Below are positions 11,839-21,143 of a stretch of DNA of 34,521 nucleotides, one piece after another; the first letter of the stretch is position 1; every line of letters starts with the position of its first letter. The DNA comes from a virus. Position numbers and translations under genes: made by a program. The stretch is taken from positions 1-34,521 of the IMG/VR virus record IMGVR_UViG_3300032223_001056; one strand, written 5' to 3'. The notes below the pieces were generated by a model. The model saw only the letters and a list, made by a program, of their open reading frames with translations. It was not told the DNA's origin and ran no database searches.

Positions 11839-13386
11839 TTAAGATTGATTTCCTGTTAATTGTTTCTTGCGCAATTGTTCCCTGCGTGCCTGTATTTCTT
11901 CTAATGTAAATGCTGCTGGAGGTTTTGCAGCAGGAGTCTGTGCCGTAGGCGGCTTTGCCTTAGGAGTCTGTGCCGTAGGCGGCTTTGCCTTAGGAGTCTG
12001 TGCAGCAGGAGTCGGTTCAGTGCGTTCTTCTCTATTTCCGGGCACCACTGTTTCCACATCATCCACAGGCACTTGGTATGGAGAGTAAAAATCAGGAACT
12101 CGAATCTTCATAAATGAATTGTTCAGGATTGCTTCTTTTCTTGCTCTAGCATCTTTGGTAATAGATTGATATTCATGACTTTGTTGAATCGTATTCGGAT
12201 TGATTCTTCTTCCTTGCGCATCTGTGGTTGAAGCCATCAATCGCGCACGGTTTAGCATTTCGTTTGCTTGATTTGCTTGCAAATCTACTAACTTAATGAT
12301 TGCATCTTTAGTCATCCTGACATCAGGATTAGTAGACTGCAACAATTGTTGTGAAGCCACAGACGGATTCTGTATTCCTTCTCTAGCAGTAGCAAGATTG
12401 GTAGCAAGCGACTTTCTCAATATCTGGAAATCACTATATGCCGCAGGATCCTTTTCTGCTAATTGCCGTGCTGCCACACTAAGTTTGCTGAGATTGCTGT
12501 CAGTTCCATTGGACATCCAGCTGAAAAGGGTAGAGATAGCCGATGAGCCACTTTCCAATCCAAGCAATCTTTCTAATCTTGGTGATGCAGCAAGTTGACG
12601 AGCAACAGAAAGATTACCTAACACATTTGTTGAGTTATCAACCATATCTGCAGCAGTTTTGGAATTTTCCAAACTCTTTTCATAGAATTGATTGTCTTGC
12701 GCACTGGCAAGAGTCATCAATTCACTAACACCTTTATTCTTTAACTGATCTTTTGTGTAGTACCCCATAGCAGATATTTTGTCGATTAGAGAGTTTTTAG
12801 TCTCATCTAATTTGCCATTTTGCAGTCCAATTAAATAGTTACTCAAATCCATATAAGGATGTTCTGCGCTTGCTTTTTGTGCAGCAATTGATGTTTCAAC
12901 TCCAGTGCTGGCTGCGTCTATTTGCGCTTTGACTGCTTGTGCAGCAGCAGAAGTAGGATCAAGATTGTATATTTGACCGGCAAGCTTTATATCACCCGTT
13001 TTTTGCCATTCTGCAAATAGACGCTGTTGCTCTGCACGTTGTGTCATAGGCACTTTGCTTGCCTCAATCTGAGCACGCATTCTCGCTATTGTCGGTGCAA
13101 TTGCTCTTTGTTCTTCTACGTTCTCACCCATTGCTTCAGCAGCAGAACCAAGTGACGCAAGAAATCCCCCCAATTGAGGTTTGGCAAATCCTGCCGCAAC
13201 CTTGAACCAATTTGGTTGAGCATATCTTTGCTCAAGAGCACCAATAAGATCTTCGTTTGCCTTAATGGCCGATTCATATGATTGTTTGACAGCAGGAATA
13301 TCCATTCCGGCTGGGTTCATTTTTCCCGGTTCTATGGCAGGAGGTATATCAAACAAAGGCACGCTGTTTTCTGTTTTATTGGTCAT
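11839..13386 (-). CDS. Probable internal virion (ejection) protein, 515 aa
   Basis: A long, mostly helical, Ala/Gln-rich protein with AGGAAATAAA before ATG 13386. No enzyme motif was seen. The N-terminus is disordered; residues about 30-450 are coiled-coil-like (for example ARMRAQIEASKVPMTQRAEQ). The C-terminus has a Pro/Lys-rich linker with three copies of a ten-residue unit (TPKAKPPTAQ and variants), then a charged helix. Its place between the transglycosylase and the other large repeat-bearing proteins suggests it is one of the ejected inner-core proteins. Assignment rests on context. Confidence 0.6.
   Translation of the reverse strand: MTNKTENSVPLFDIPPAIEPGKMNPAGMDIPAVKQSYESAIKANEDLIGALEQRYAQPNWFKVAAGFAKPQLGGFLASLGSAAEAMGENVEEQRAIAPTIARMRAQIEASKVPMTQRAEQQRLFAEWQKTGDIKLAGQIYNLDPTSAAAQAVKAQIDAASTGVETSIAAQKASAEHPYMDLSNYLIGLQNGKLDETKNSLIDKISAMGYYTKDQLKNKGVSELMTLASAQDNQFYEKSLENSKTAADMVDNSTNVLGNLSVARQLAASPRLERLLGLESGSSAISTLFSWMSNGTDSNLSKLSVAARQLAEKDPAAYSDFQILRKSLATNLATAREGIQNPSVASQQLLQSTNPDVRMTKDAIIKLVDLQANQANEMLNRARLMASTTDAQGRRINPNTIQQSHEYQSITKDARARKEAILNNSFMKIRVPDFYSPYQVPVDDVETVVPGNREERTEPTPAAQTPKAKPPTAQTPKAKPPTAQTPAAKPPAAFTLEEIQARREQLRKKQLTGNQS
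11932..12003 (-). repeat. 30-bp tandem repeat (Pro/Lys linker)
   Basis: Two perfect 30-bp units (11932-11961 and 11962-11991) and part of a third encode repeats of the type TPKAKPPTAQ. The third unit departs after about 12 bases. The repeat lies in the C-terminal linker of the 515-residue virion protein. Confidence 0.85.
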
Positions 13387-13394
13387 TTTATTTC

Positions 13395-13454
13395 CTATTC
13401 AGGCTGATATACATAGTTGCCAGTATCATCCATCACCCATCCGGGATTCAAATT
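13395..13454 (-). pseudogene. Out-of-frame remnant of duplicated C-terminal segment
   Basis: This stretch repeats 13629-13677 almost exactly (49 bp at 13408-13456). In the repeated copy the DNA is in frame and encodes NLNPGWVMDDTGNYVY. Here the gene stops at a TGA at 13448-13450, and the remnant can be read only in the -1 frame, as NLNPGWVMDDTGNYVYQPE followed by TAG. It looks like the original C-terminus cut off by a frameshift. Confidence 0.65.
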
Positions 13455-14857
13455 ACAGATTCCGGATAAGACCATCCATCTTGGCCGGAATATCCCGTAT
13501 CAATAAATCCATCTTGGCCGGAATATACCGGATCAAACCCATCATAAATTGGAACCCCGCCTTGTTTTTCAGGCAAAGTTACTTCAGAAGGATCAGGTAA
13601 ATTTGGATTAGAATTTTGATACCCCTTATATACATAGTTGCCAGTATCATCCATCACCCATCCGGGATTCAAATTACCTTGGTCATCAACTGGTGTTCCT
13701 GCCGGATCAGCCCCTTCATTAATTGGAAACCCACCTTGTTCTTCAGGCAAATGTACTTTAGAAGGATCAGGTAAATTTGGATTAGACTTTTGATCCCCCT
13801 TAAATATACCTTTCAATATATCCAAAGGACTGCTATTGGGAATTACGTTTCCGTTTTTATCATATTTGGGCGTCATAAGTCCCAATGCTCCAGAACCCAC
13901 CGTTCCCAATGCAGAAAGGGGAGACATATCAAGCGTTGTTTTTGTTCCAGTAGGTACAGCCTGTCCCTGCATAATCCCAGACAAATTGGATAACGTGGTA
14001 AGCGGAAACATCTGACGGTTTTGTGCAATCGTTTGCTGTTGACCGCCCAAAGTAGATAGTGCGTTAATGTCTGCAAGGCTCATCTGTTGACCTTGCGCAC
14101 CCAAAGTGCCCAGACCTAATCCTGCCTGACGTTCCGCTTCTGCTTGTTGTGCTGCTTGTGTTCCCGAAGTTTGTCCTGCCTGCAAAAGAGATTGATTGTA
14201 GGAATTCTGCGCCGTTGATGCCGTCGATCCCAGTTGACCCAGCAATTGTTGCCGTTGCCCAGCCGCAGTGAGTGCCTGCCCATATCCTTGCCCAAGCATG
14301 TCACTGATGTTCTTGTTCAGATCCTGTTCTGCCTGAGCTTGTATTTGCCCCAAAACTTGAGCGCCACGTTGCGACCCAAATTGCCCAGATCCCACCGCAG
14401 CCGCGGTTGCAGCCGGGGAAAGATTTTGCCGGATGTTCCTCTGCGCAATATCCGACATCGACTGCACAGCAGTATTGATGAACGGATTCATGTACTGAGC
14501 AGCCAGTTCTGCCGGTGAAGTGCCTACTGCTTGTCCAGCCAATGGTGCAAACGCCGCCAATGGGTTAATTGCAGTACCAGCTGCTAGATAACCAGCCCCT
14601 GCACCCGAAATGTCCTGCGCTCCAGATTGTCCTACCAACTGCTGCCCAGCCTGTACGGAAGGCTGATAAGCACCCGCATTTTGCGCTACTTGAGAAAATG
14701 CCTGCTCTTGTAGAGGTTGCGCACCTACATATTGCGGCGCATTCTCACCCCCGGGCATCATCGATGTTGCAGATGATGCCAGACCACTCAGATAATTCTT
14801 GTAATAGTCTGGGGCTTCAGTAGTTTTGGTTTGCGCAGATTGCAGCAGGTTTGCCAT
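13448..14857 (-). CDS. Probable ejection/structural protein with repeat C-terminus, 469 aa
   Basis: An Ala/Gln/Gly-rich protein: residues 1-340 are low-complexity helical (for example AEQDLNKNISDMLGQGYGQA). The C-terminal 120 residues contain imperfect repeats (SNPNLPDPS, LPE(E/K)QGG, YSGQDG). Such a mix is common in proteins that pass through the tail during DNA ejection, but no specific family is recognised. AAAGG lies before ATG 14857, just after the previous stop. The present C-terminus is probably truncated by a frameshift (see the remnant at 13395-13454). Confidence 0.6.
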   Translation of the reverse strand: MANLLQSAQTKTTEAPDYYKNYLSGLASSATSMMPGGENAPQYVGAQPLQEQAFSQVAQNAGAYQPSVQAGQQLVGQSGAQDISGAGAGYLAAGTAINPLAAFAPLAGQAVGTSPAELAAQYMNPFINTAVQSMSDIAQRNIRQNLSPAATAAAVGSGQFGSQRGAQVLGQIQAQAEQDLNKNISDMLGQGYGQALTAAGQRQQLLGQLGSTASTAQNSYNQSLLQAGQTSGTQAAQQAEAERQAGLGLGTLGAQGQQMSLADINALSTLGGQQQTIAQNRQMFPLTTLSNLSGIMQGQAVPTGTKTTLDMSPLSALGTVGSGALGLMTPKYDKNGNVIPNSSPLDILKGIFKGDQKSNPNLPDPSKVHLPEEQGGFPINEGADPAGTPVDDQGNLNPGWVMDDTGNYVYKGYQNSNPNLPDPSEVTLPEKQGGVPIYDGFDPVYSGQDGFIDTGYSGQDGWSYPESVI

Positions 14858-14859
14858 GT

Positions 14860-17640
14860 TTAACCTTTCACCTTCTCAATGTACTCCAACGGAGATTTGG
14901 CTTTCGGAGGAATTTTGCCCAATGGCGCAGCACGTTTATGTGCCCTCAATTTCTCTCTCAAACCATCTAATATTTTAGCCCCACGCCTGTTATCGCCGGA
15001 ACCCAATGAAGTTACAAAAGATGCCGGAAAAACATATTCTCCATCAGCTATTTTGGCAGGAACAATTCGTCCACCAGTTGATTTACTGTGTGGAATCTTG
15101 TTTCTAAACCCATCCAAAACCTCTCGACCAGCCTTGCTAGAGCCATCACCCAATGCGGATACAGTCTCTGCATCCATAACATAGTCACCATCGTGCAGCA
15201 AAGCAGGAATATCATCAGACTGCCCAGTGCCACGACCATCAGCATAAAACCCAGTCAGCCCTGTAATGAACTCTGGATTGTGCCCAGCAGGACTGGCTTT
15301 TTCATACTTCTTCAGCAGACCACCAGAAGATAATCCTTCCATATTTCCTAAATGGGAAATCTTGGGTTTAATTTGAACAAGAGACTTCAAAGCAACTGGT
15401 TTGTGACTTTTATAAATCGGCATTTTTTGTTCATCAATTTCTTTAACAAATTCCGGCTGCATTTTTTTTAAAACATCATCATTCAATGGAGAAAGACCGC
15501 CAGCAATAACTGATAAAAAGTTTTCTACATTGTCAGTATTGTCTGATACCGAGCCTGCTTCAGCATATGCTGGCATATATGGCAATCCACCTTGATTACC
15601 ACCCATTGATGTTTCAAATTGAGTCATTTGAGGTAGTTTTGCTAGTTCCAATGGTTTATATGAACTGCGCTCACTCTTCAAAATATCAGGTGTAGAAGAT
15701 AGCCAAGGCACTCCTGAAGAATCAGATGAATCTCCCAAACCTGCATTCATTCCACCATCAATATTGGTTTTTGATGCAAGGGATTTTGTTACTGTTTTTG
15801 ATTTGCCTGTGCTACCAGTCAATCCACCTATAACACCAATGATTGGTTTTAATATAGCCCCTAGTTTGTCAATACCAATTTTGGGTTGATCTTCAGGTTC
15901 TTCAGTGGGTTGATCTGTAGGTTTTTCAGTGGGTTGATCTGGAGTTATATTAAAGGAGTCTTGAGAATCATCTGGCTGATTGATTGAATCAACCACATCA
16001 CCAGTCGTTATATCAACTACCAGTTTTGAACCATCGCCTACATCTATAGTAGTAAATTTATCAGGAGTAGATTCAGTGCTTGAAATTACATTCCCTTGAT
16101 CATCAGTTACAAGCATTGAACCAGAATCATCAATTGTGACGTTGGTTCCAGCAGGAAGTTGAGGCTCCCAAGTATTCAGAGCTTCCTCGGAAATGCCTCC
16201 ATTTTCACCAGATAACGAAGTCTTATTATCAGTAGTATTTTCAGTTGATGCAGTAGGAATTCCTAAAACCTGATTCATTGAACCAGTATCAAAGGAATTT
16301 TCTTCAATTGGTTGAGTAGTAGGAATTCCTAAAACCTGATTCATTGAACCAGTATCAAAGGAATTTTCCTGATTTGGTTGAGTAGTAGGAATTCCTAAAA
16401 CCTGATTCATTGAACCAGTATCAAAGGAATTTTCCTGATTTGGTTGAGTAACAGGGATTTCTGGTTCTTGATTAATTGAAACAGTATTAAGAGGACTTTC
16501 TTGAACCGGTTGAGTAACAGGGCTTTCCGGTTCTTTATTAGTTGAAACATTACTAAGAGGACTATCTTGAACCGGTTGAGTAACAGGGCTTTCTGGTTCT
16601 TTATTAGTTGAAACATTACTAAGAGGACTATCTTGAACCGGTTGAGTAGTAGGAATTCCTAAAACTTGATTCATTGAACCAGTATCAAAGGAATTTTCTT
16701 CAATTGGTTGAGTAGTAGGAATTCCTAAAACCTGATTCATTGAACCATTATCAAAGGAATTTTCTTGACTTGCTCCTGTAGCCCCTATTTGTCCTAGAGC
16801 TGCGTTTATGCCAGAACCTAGTGCCCCACCCAATCCACCAGATATTGCCCCCTGACCTGCACTCAACAAAACTTTTGCTACATCTGGTGATATTCCTGCC
16901 TTTTCTAGAGCACCACTTATCTCTGGCGCGAAAAATGCAGGTATTGCAGTTTTAGCCAACGCTTCTGGGTTAATATCTCCAGTCGTAATACCTTGCATGA
17001 TGGCTTGATTTATTACTGTATTTGCTATCACACTGCCAGTAGACAATCCCATCATTCCAAGGGGGCCACCGAATGATGACGCAACCGCTGTTATAACCTC
17101 ATTTGGAATGCCAAATGTTGTTCCATCATTCTGATGTTGTGAGTATTCAAAAGCAGCATTGCCCATTGCTTGAGACTGAGCAAACTGAGGGGTATTGCGA
17201 ATATTTTGAGCAGCTTGCTTTTTATTGGGCAAGTCTGATGCAGCAATGATCTTAAGAGCTGTTTGCCCGGGATCATCTGCACCACTAAAGAATCCAGAGC
17301 CAAACTGAGAAACTTGCTGGTCGTAAGCCTTTTTAATTGCATTAGACCAATCATATTTAGGAGCAATTGCTTCTAGATATGGAGCAACATTATCCGGCGT
17401 ACTGAAGGACGCCAGATCCATTCCACCCAATTTAGCAAGATTGTATTTAGTAGAACCAGCCGAGCCATATTGCAAATAAGGATCATCTAACCATTCTCGA
17501 GGTATTTCTTTGAAAGTCGTATCCTCGCCGGGAATGGAGTTATAAATCGGCCCGGTGTACCAAGACGGAATGTTTACCCCGCTCTCGTCCATTGCCGAGA
17601 CTAGACCATCATCACCTTGAATATAAACGTTAAAAGCCAT
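14860..17640 (-). CDS. Large virion protein with 22-residue repeats, 926 aa
   Basis: The N-terminal 300 residues hold a Gly/Ala-rich hydrophobic stretch (about 190-290) like those of ejection proteins. Residues about 293-468 are eight copies of a 22-residue unit (ENSFDTGSMNQVLGIPTTQP and a diverged DSPLSNVSTNKEPESPVTQP form). Acidic Pro/Thr linkers follow. The C-terminal domain has two related modules (DDIPALLHDGDYVMDAETVS and KIADGEYVFPASFVTSLG), a signature I recall from environmental podovirus structural proteins. The stop of the preceding gene overlaps its start (TAATG). Function: virion structure, probably DNA ejection or tail; enzyme activity not seen. Confidence 0.65.
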   Translation of the reverse strand: MAFNVYIQGDDGLVSAMDESGVNIPSWYTGPIYNSIPGEDTTFKEIPREWLDDPYLQYGSAGSTKYNLAKLGGMDLASFSTPDNVAPYLEAIAPKYDWSNAIKKAYDQQVSQFGSGFFSGADDPGQTALKIIAASDLPNKKQAAQNIRNTPQFAQSQAMGNAAFEYSQHQNDGTTFGIPNEVITAVASSFGGPLGMMGLSTGSVIANTVINQAIMQGITTGDINPEALAKTAIPAFFAPEISGALEKAGISPDVAKVLLSAGQGAISGGLGGALGSGINAALGQIGATGASQENSFDNGSMNQVLGIPTTQPIEENSFDTGSMNQVLGIPTTQPVQDSPLSNVSTNKEPESPVTQPVQDSPLSNVSTNKEPESPVTQPVQESPLNTVSINQEPEIPVTQPNQENSFDTGSMNQVLGIPTTQPNQENSFDTGSMNQVLGIPTTQPIEENSFDTGSMNQVLGIPTASTENTTDNKTSLSGENGGISEEALNTWEPQLPAGTNVTIDDSGSMLVTDDQGNVISSTESTPDKFTTIDVGDGSKLVVDITTGDVVDSINQPDDSQDSFNITPDQPTEKPTDQPTEEPEDQPKIGIDKLGAILKPIIGVIGGLTGSTGKSKTVTKSLASKTNIDGGMNAGLGDSSDSSGVPWLSSTPDILKSERSSYKPLELAKLPQMTQFETSMGGNQGGLPYMPAYAEAGSVSDNTDNVENFLSVIAGGLSPLNDDVLKKMQPEFVKEIDEQKMPIYKSHKPVALKSLVQIKPKISHLGNMEGLSSGGLLKKYEKASPAGHNPEFITGLTGFYADGRGTGQSDDIPALLHDGDYVMDAETVSALGDGSSKAGREVLDGFRNKIPHSKSTGGRIVPAKIADGEYVFPASFVTSLGSGDNRRGAKILDGLREKLRAHKRAAPLGKIPPKAKSPLEYIEKVKG
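16237..16764 (-). repeat. Eight 66-bp in-frame tandem repeats
   Basis: Eight consecutive 66-bp units encode 22 residues each. Units 1, 2, 6, 7 and 8 are type A (ENSFDTGSMNQVLGIP core), and units 3, 4 and 5 are type B (SPLSNVSTNKEPESP core). Some type A copies are identical at the DNA level over long stretches, so the array is recent or homogenised. The type B block lies between type A blocks, which suggests expansion by unequal crossover rather than simple slippage. Confidence 0.9.
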
Positions 17641-17876
17641 TATTTAACGTCCAAAGACATGATTCCGCACATTTTTTCAGCCCATTGTTGCCATGTATGA
17701 AATCCCCTGTGATCAGGTACTCCACTTTGCACAAAGTACCCTATCCCATTGAGACCATCAACCCAACTTCTCCAGTTTTCTTCTTCTACATATCCCAACT
17801 GATTGGACGCAAACAATTCAGCCATCAATTTACAGTACTGATCCCAAGTCATTCCTCTTGGATCATAGGTAATCAT
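17640..17876 (-). CDS. Small Trp-rich hypothetical protein, 78 aa
   Basis: ATG 17876 directly follows the previous stop. The 78-residue product has many aromatics (WDQYCKLMAELFA, FHTWQQWAEKMCG). It is coupled to the large repeat protein by TAATG. Possibly a small virion or chaperone protein for its neighbours; no family recognised. Confidence 0.65.
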   Translation of the reverse strand: MITYDPRGMTWDQYCKLMAELFASNQLGYVEEENWRSWVDGLNGIGYFVQSGVPDHRGFHTWQQWAEKMCGIMSLDVK

Positions 17877-19895
17877 TTACGGATTCCCTGTTCCGCGAAC
17901 ATCGCCCGTGTCAATGCTCAAAAGCACTCGTCCCATGAAATAATCGCCGTTCTGGGTATTACTCCTGAATCGTAACCGCATTTCACGACGCTGCTCTTTC
18001 ATGTCTATTTTTAGAGTGGTCGGATCATAGGGATATGGATCTGAATCCGTAGGTGATTCATCTGCATAACCATTACCAGTAATTACCACAGTCATCTCTC
18101 CAACTTGCACAAAGTCAGGCTCTATCCGTTCAATGCGCGTCCAAACATTTTCTCCGGCCTGTTCACCAGCTCCCACAAAACCCATCCGAGCACCAATTAC
18201 GTTCGTTTCAAACCATGAGTCAATAGCATTGACCCTGTTCGTATATATCTCATTGGTACCAGTTTCGTGTTGCCATAAGGTATAACTTCCGGTGTCGTTC
18301 TCGTCCCACCCCCCCCAGATGGGTTTACGAAAGACCTCAGAAAATACCCCTGCAGATCTACGAGCGCCTAAGGCTTGACCTGCGTCATACCAAGTCTTTT
18401 CTCGCACGTTGTAAATGATTGCATCATCACATTCTGTACTATTTCCACTTGGAAAAAACCACCATATTTCACCCCATCGCGGCACTTTGCTTACCCACAC
18501 TTTTTGACGCTGACTATAATTTAGCCGATCAAAAAAGTAATTGAAGTTTTGCCTATTTTCAACTTCTTGAACAACACCGTTGTACATCAAGAAACGGTCA
18601 GTGCCTGCCCAATAAAAGATACCGTCATACTCAATCACGCACTGGCTAGACATGATCGATGACTGCTGCGTGATTAAGTCATAGCGCCAATATAAGGTCT
18701 GATTGCCAACAGTAGTTGGAGCATAAGTAACCCGTACCACAGAATCCAATGTCCAAAACAATCCAGCAGGTGACGTCGTACCACCTCGAATAGGCAGTCC
18801 CTTTACTACCTTGGTGGAAGACACATTGTTCTGGTTGGAATCTGCCGAAGTCCAGTTGTTGAAATCACCGGCTGCACAGTTACCGATAAATCCACTGTTT
18901 CCATACACAAACAGGTACGGAAACAACATCACAATTCCACCAGAAACGCTTATATTGTTGTCAAAGTTTAAAGTGACAGTTCCACTAGCTGTGGCATTTG
19001 CACTAAGTGTTGCCGTCCAAACACCTCCTACTTCAAGCGCCGAGACTACAGTTGTACCTAATGGAATTCCAGCTCCAGAAATTGAGACACCAGCACCTAT
19101 GGCAGCAATCACAGAAGCAAATGTGACTGTGTTTGTTCCGATGGTTGTCGTGCCTGTAGCAGTGAAAATACCTATTGGAGTTAGTGTGGTGCCCGTGAAA
19201 GGCCCAAACATTGGTCTGGTATTAACTGTTGAACTGATGTCCGCAAGATTCTCGCCCGGATGTGCAATTAAATTATTTTTCCCATTACCAGAAGCGTCAT
19301 ATCCAATATCAAATTGCCATAAGGTTAATGAATTCGGAGCATATGTTGATAAATTATCTACATATCCCGCAAATCCAGATCCAGTCCCGCCAATATTAAC
19401 TGCATTGATTGTTACGGATTCAGTGTGAACGTATCCTGTGCCACCACCAGTAATAGTGACGCTAAACACAAGATTGCTCGATACCACCACAGTTGCAACC
19501 GCTCCTGTTCCAGCAGATGCATTTATTGGCACATTAGTATAAGTTCCATTCGTATACCCGGAACCTTGATTGGTGATGATTATTGACGCTACAGATCCAA
19601 TAGCTTCTATTGGAGTTGGGCCGAATCCAACACCATCATCATTATCTGTTACCCATCTTTCCACACCATTGTTGTAGCCTGAGATTACATAGTTCAGCCC
19701 GTTTTCTGAACTCATAATCATTCCACGGCTAATGCTTGTGGCGTTTAAAAATACTCCGACATAGCCCCCAATTTTTTTGGGACGCGCATACTGAAAGCGA
19801 ACCCACTTGCCATCAATGTAAGTGGGTGATGCAAAAGTTGTCCCGTCACGCTGAATGCCAGCGCCGACTTGTAATACGACAACCTTCGAAGTCAT
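17877..19895 (-). CDS. P22 gp10-like packaged-DNA stabilisation / tail protein
   Basis: 672 residues. The N-terminus GIQRDGTTFASPTYIDGKWV ... ARPKKIGGY is the signature I associate with gp10-type proteins of podovirus necks, which plug the portal-tail channel after packaging. The central part (about 110-330) adds Gly/Thr-rich beta repeats (GSGYTNGTYTNVPINASAGT), a decoration-like insertion. Two segments later resemble the beta-propeller-like body of this family (GEIWWFFPSGNSTE). ATG 19895 overlaps the preceding stop (TGATG). The insertion makes it longer than P22 gp10 (about 470). Confidence 0.65.
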   Translation of the reverse strand: MTSKVVVLQVGAGIQRDGTTFASPTYIDGKWVRFQYARPKKIGGYVGVFLNATSISRGMIMSSENGLNYVISGYNNGVERWVTDNDDGVGFGPTPIEAIGSVASIIITNQGSGYTNGTYTNVPINASAGTGAVATVVVSSNLVFSVTITGGGTGYVHTESVTINAVNIGGTGSGFAGYVDNLSTYAPNSLTLWQFDIGYDASGNGKNNLIAHPGENLADISSTVNTRPMFGPFTGTTLTPIGIFTATGTTTIGTNTVTFASVIAAIGAGVSISGAGIPLGTTVVSALEVGGVWTATLSANATASGTVTLNFDNNISVSGGIVMLFPYLFVYGNSGFIGNCAAGDFNNWTSADSNQNNVSSTKVVKGLPIRGGTTSPAGLFWTLDSVVRVTYAPTTVGNQTLYWRYDLITQQSSIMSSQCVIEYDGIFYWAGTDRFLMYNGVVQEVENRQNFNYFFDRLNYSQRQKVWVSKVPRWGEIWWFFPSGNSTECDDAIIYNVREKTWYDAGQALGARRSAGVFSEVFRKPIWGGWDENDTGSYTLWQHETGTNEIYTNRVNAIDSWFETNVIGARMGFVGAGEQAGENVWTRIERIEPDFVQVGEMTVVITGNGYADESPTDSDPYPYDPTTLKIDMKEQRREMRLRFRSNTQNGDYFMGRVLLSIDTGDVRGTGNP

Positions 19896-21115
19896 CAGAA
19901 AGCTCCACCTTTGATGCCAACAGGAAGCAAAAGTCCCGTAGCCGTCAATTGTCCAGCAGACACACCATTGATTGCAAAACCAAGCTGATTTGTTGCCGCC
20001 AAATACAAGCCAGTAGTCGTATCACCAGTAAAAGACAAGGAAGGGGATGCTGCAGATCCGTTTCCTAGTGTCAACGCATTGATGAAACTGGATGTTGATG
20101 TCTGAGCGTTATAAACGTTCGTTCCATCACAAATTGCAATAATGGTTTGGTTCTGAGGAAGCGTGACTGTTGAACCACCCAATACAGATGTCTTGAACGT
20201 CAACGTGAACGAACCAGTTGTCTTATTTTGGAACGAGTACAACTGCACCGTTGAAGGAACAACCACCGTGCAATTCGATGTCAGAGTGCCTTGGTACTCT
20301 TGAATGATACTTGACGCTTCTGCAGATGTCAGCGTCACCGTTCCACCAGTGACATTCTTTACCAACTGAGTAAAGAAAAACTGCGCAGACTGACCGTATG
20401 CATACGAATAGTAGTTTGTTCCGTTGGACACCAAAACAAAAGACTCTGCAATCTGCAATTGCGCAGATACATTACCGTCAATTGTATTGGAACCTGACGG
20501 CACGACATTCAAAATTCCTGTGCCATCATTCTTGAGAATTACAAACCAGTTTGCCCCAGTATTTGCCGCAGCTGGCAACGTCACCGTGCCAGCACCACCA
20601 GTCCACACATACATTGACGAACGGTCAGCAGTGTTAATAGTGTAGTTTGCCGAAAACAAATTGACGGGAGTGGCTGTATTAAGCGTGGTGTTAATGGCTT
20701 TTAGACCATATCCAGCCAAAGTAGCTGCGTTGGCTGCGCTGGTGCCAGCACCAAACGTTACTGTTTCCCACACTCCATTGATGGTTGTGTTATCAGTAAT
20801 GTAAATGTATTCAGCCACACCAGATGCAATTGAAACAATTGTGTTGCCGCTAGTATCAACTACCGTAAAAGCATTGGAACCTACGTTGCGAATCAATGCG
20901 CTCTGACCTACAGACACCTGAGTGGTTGGAGGCATGTACAGATTGAGACTGCCAACAGTCGCAGTAACCTCAATGATATTCGCCACTACATACGTCGTGT
21001 TCCCGTTAATGGGCCACTGCAGAATGGTGTCAGTAGAGATCGTCAGTGCTTCGTATCCCACTTGAGATGGGCTGATTGTCTGGCCGGTATATGGATTCGT
21101 GTAACTTACAGGCAT
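19895..21115 (-). CDS. Fibre-like virion surface protein, 406 aa
   Basis: An AAGGAGG site sits before ATG 21115. It is a Thr/Ser/Asn/Gly-rich beta protein without Lys-rich segments, and the last 60 residues contain LSFTGDTTTGLYLAATNQLG followed by GFAINGVSAGQLTATG. That is a common fibre shaft/tip motif in environmental phages. The N-terminus (TNPYTGQTISPSQVGYEALT) is another recurrent phage-fibre start. Probable role: tail or head fibre, maybe host recognition. It ends GIKGGAF, like the 1,079-residue fibre (SGGAF). Confidence 0.7.
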   Translation of the reverse strand: MPVSYTNPYTGQTISPSQVGYEALTISTDTILQWPINGNTTYVVANIIEVTATVGSLNLYMPPTTQVSVGQSALIRNVGSNAFTVVDTSGNTIVSIASGVAEYIYITDNTTINGVWETVTFGAGTSAANAATLAGYGLKAINTTLNTATPVNLFSANYTINTADRSSMYVWTGGAGTVTLPAAANTGANWFVILKNDGTGILNVVPSGSNTIDGNVSAQLQIAESFVLVSNGTNYYSYAYGQSAQFFFTQLVKNVTGGTVTLTSAEASSIIQEYQGTLTSNCTVVVPSTVQLYSFQNKTTGSFTLTFKTSVLGGSTVTLPQNQTIIAICDGTNVYNAQTSTSSFINALTLGNGSAASPSLSFTGDTTTGLYLAATNQLGFAINGVSAGQLTATGLLLPVGIKGGAF

Positions 21116-21143
21116 GGCTCTGCCTCCTTCTTGGATTTTATAT

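Noticed and set aside
16237-16764. Possible CRISPR array from regular 66-bp repeats
   Set aside because: Repeats are contiguous with no unique spacers, are in frame within a protein, and no cas genes are present.
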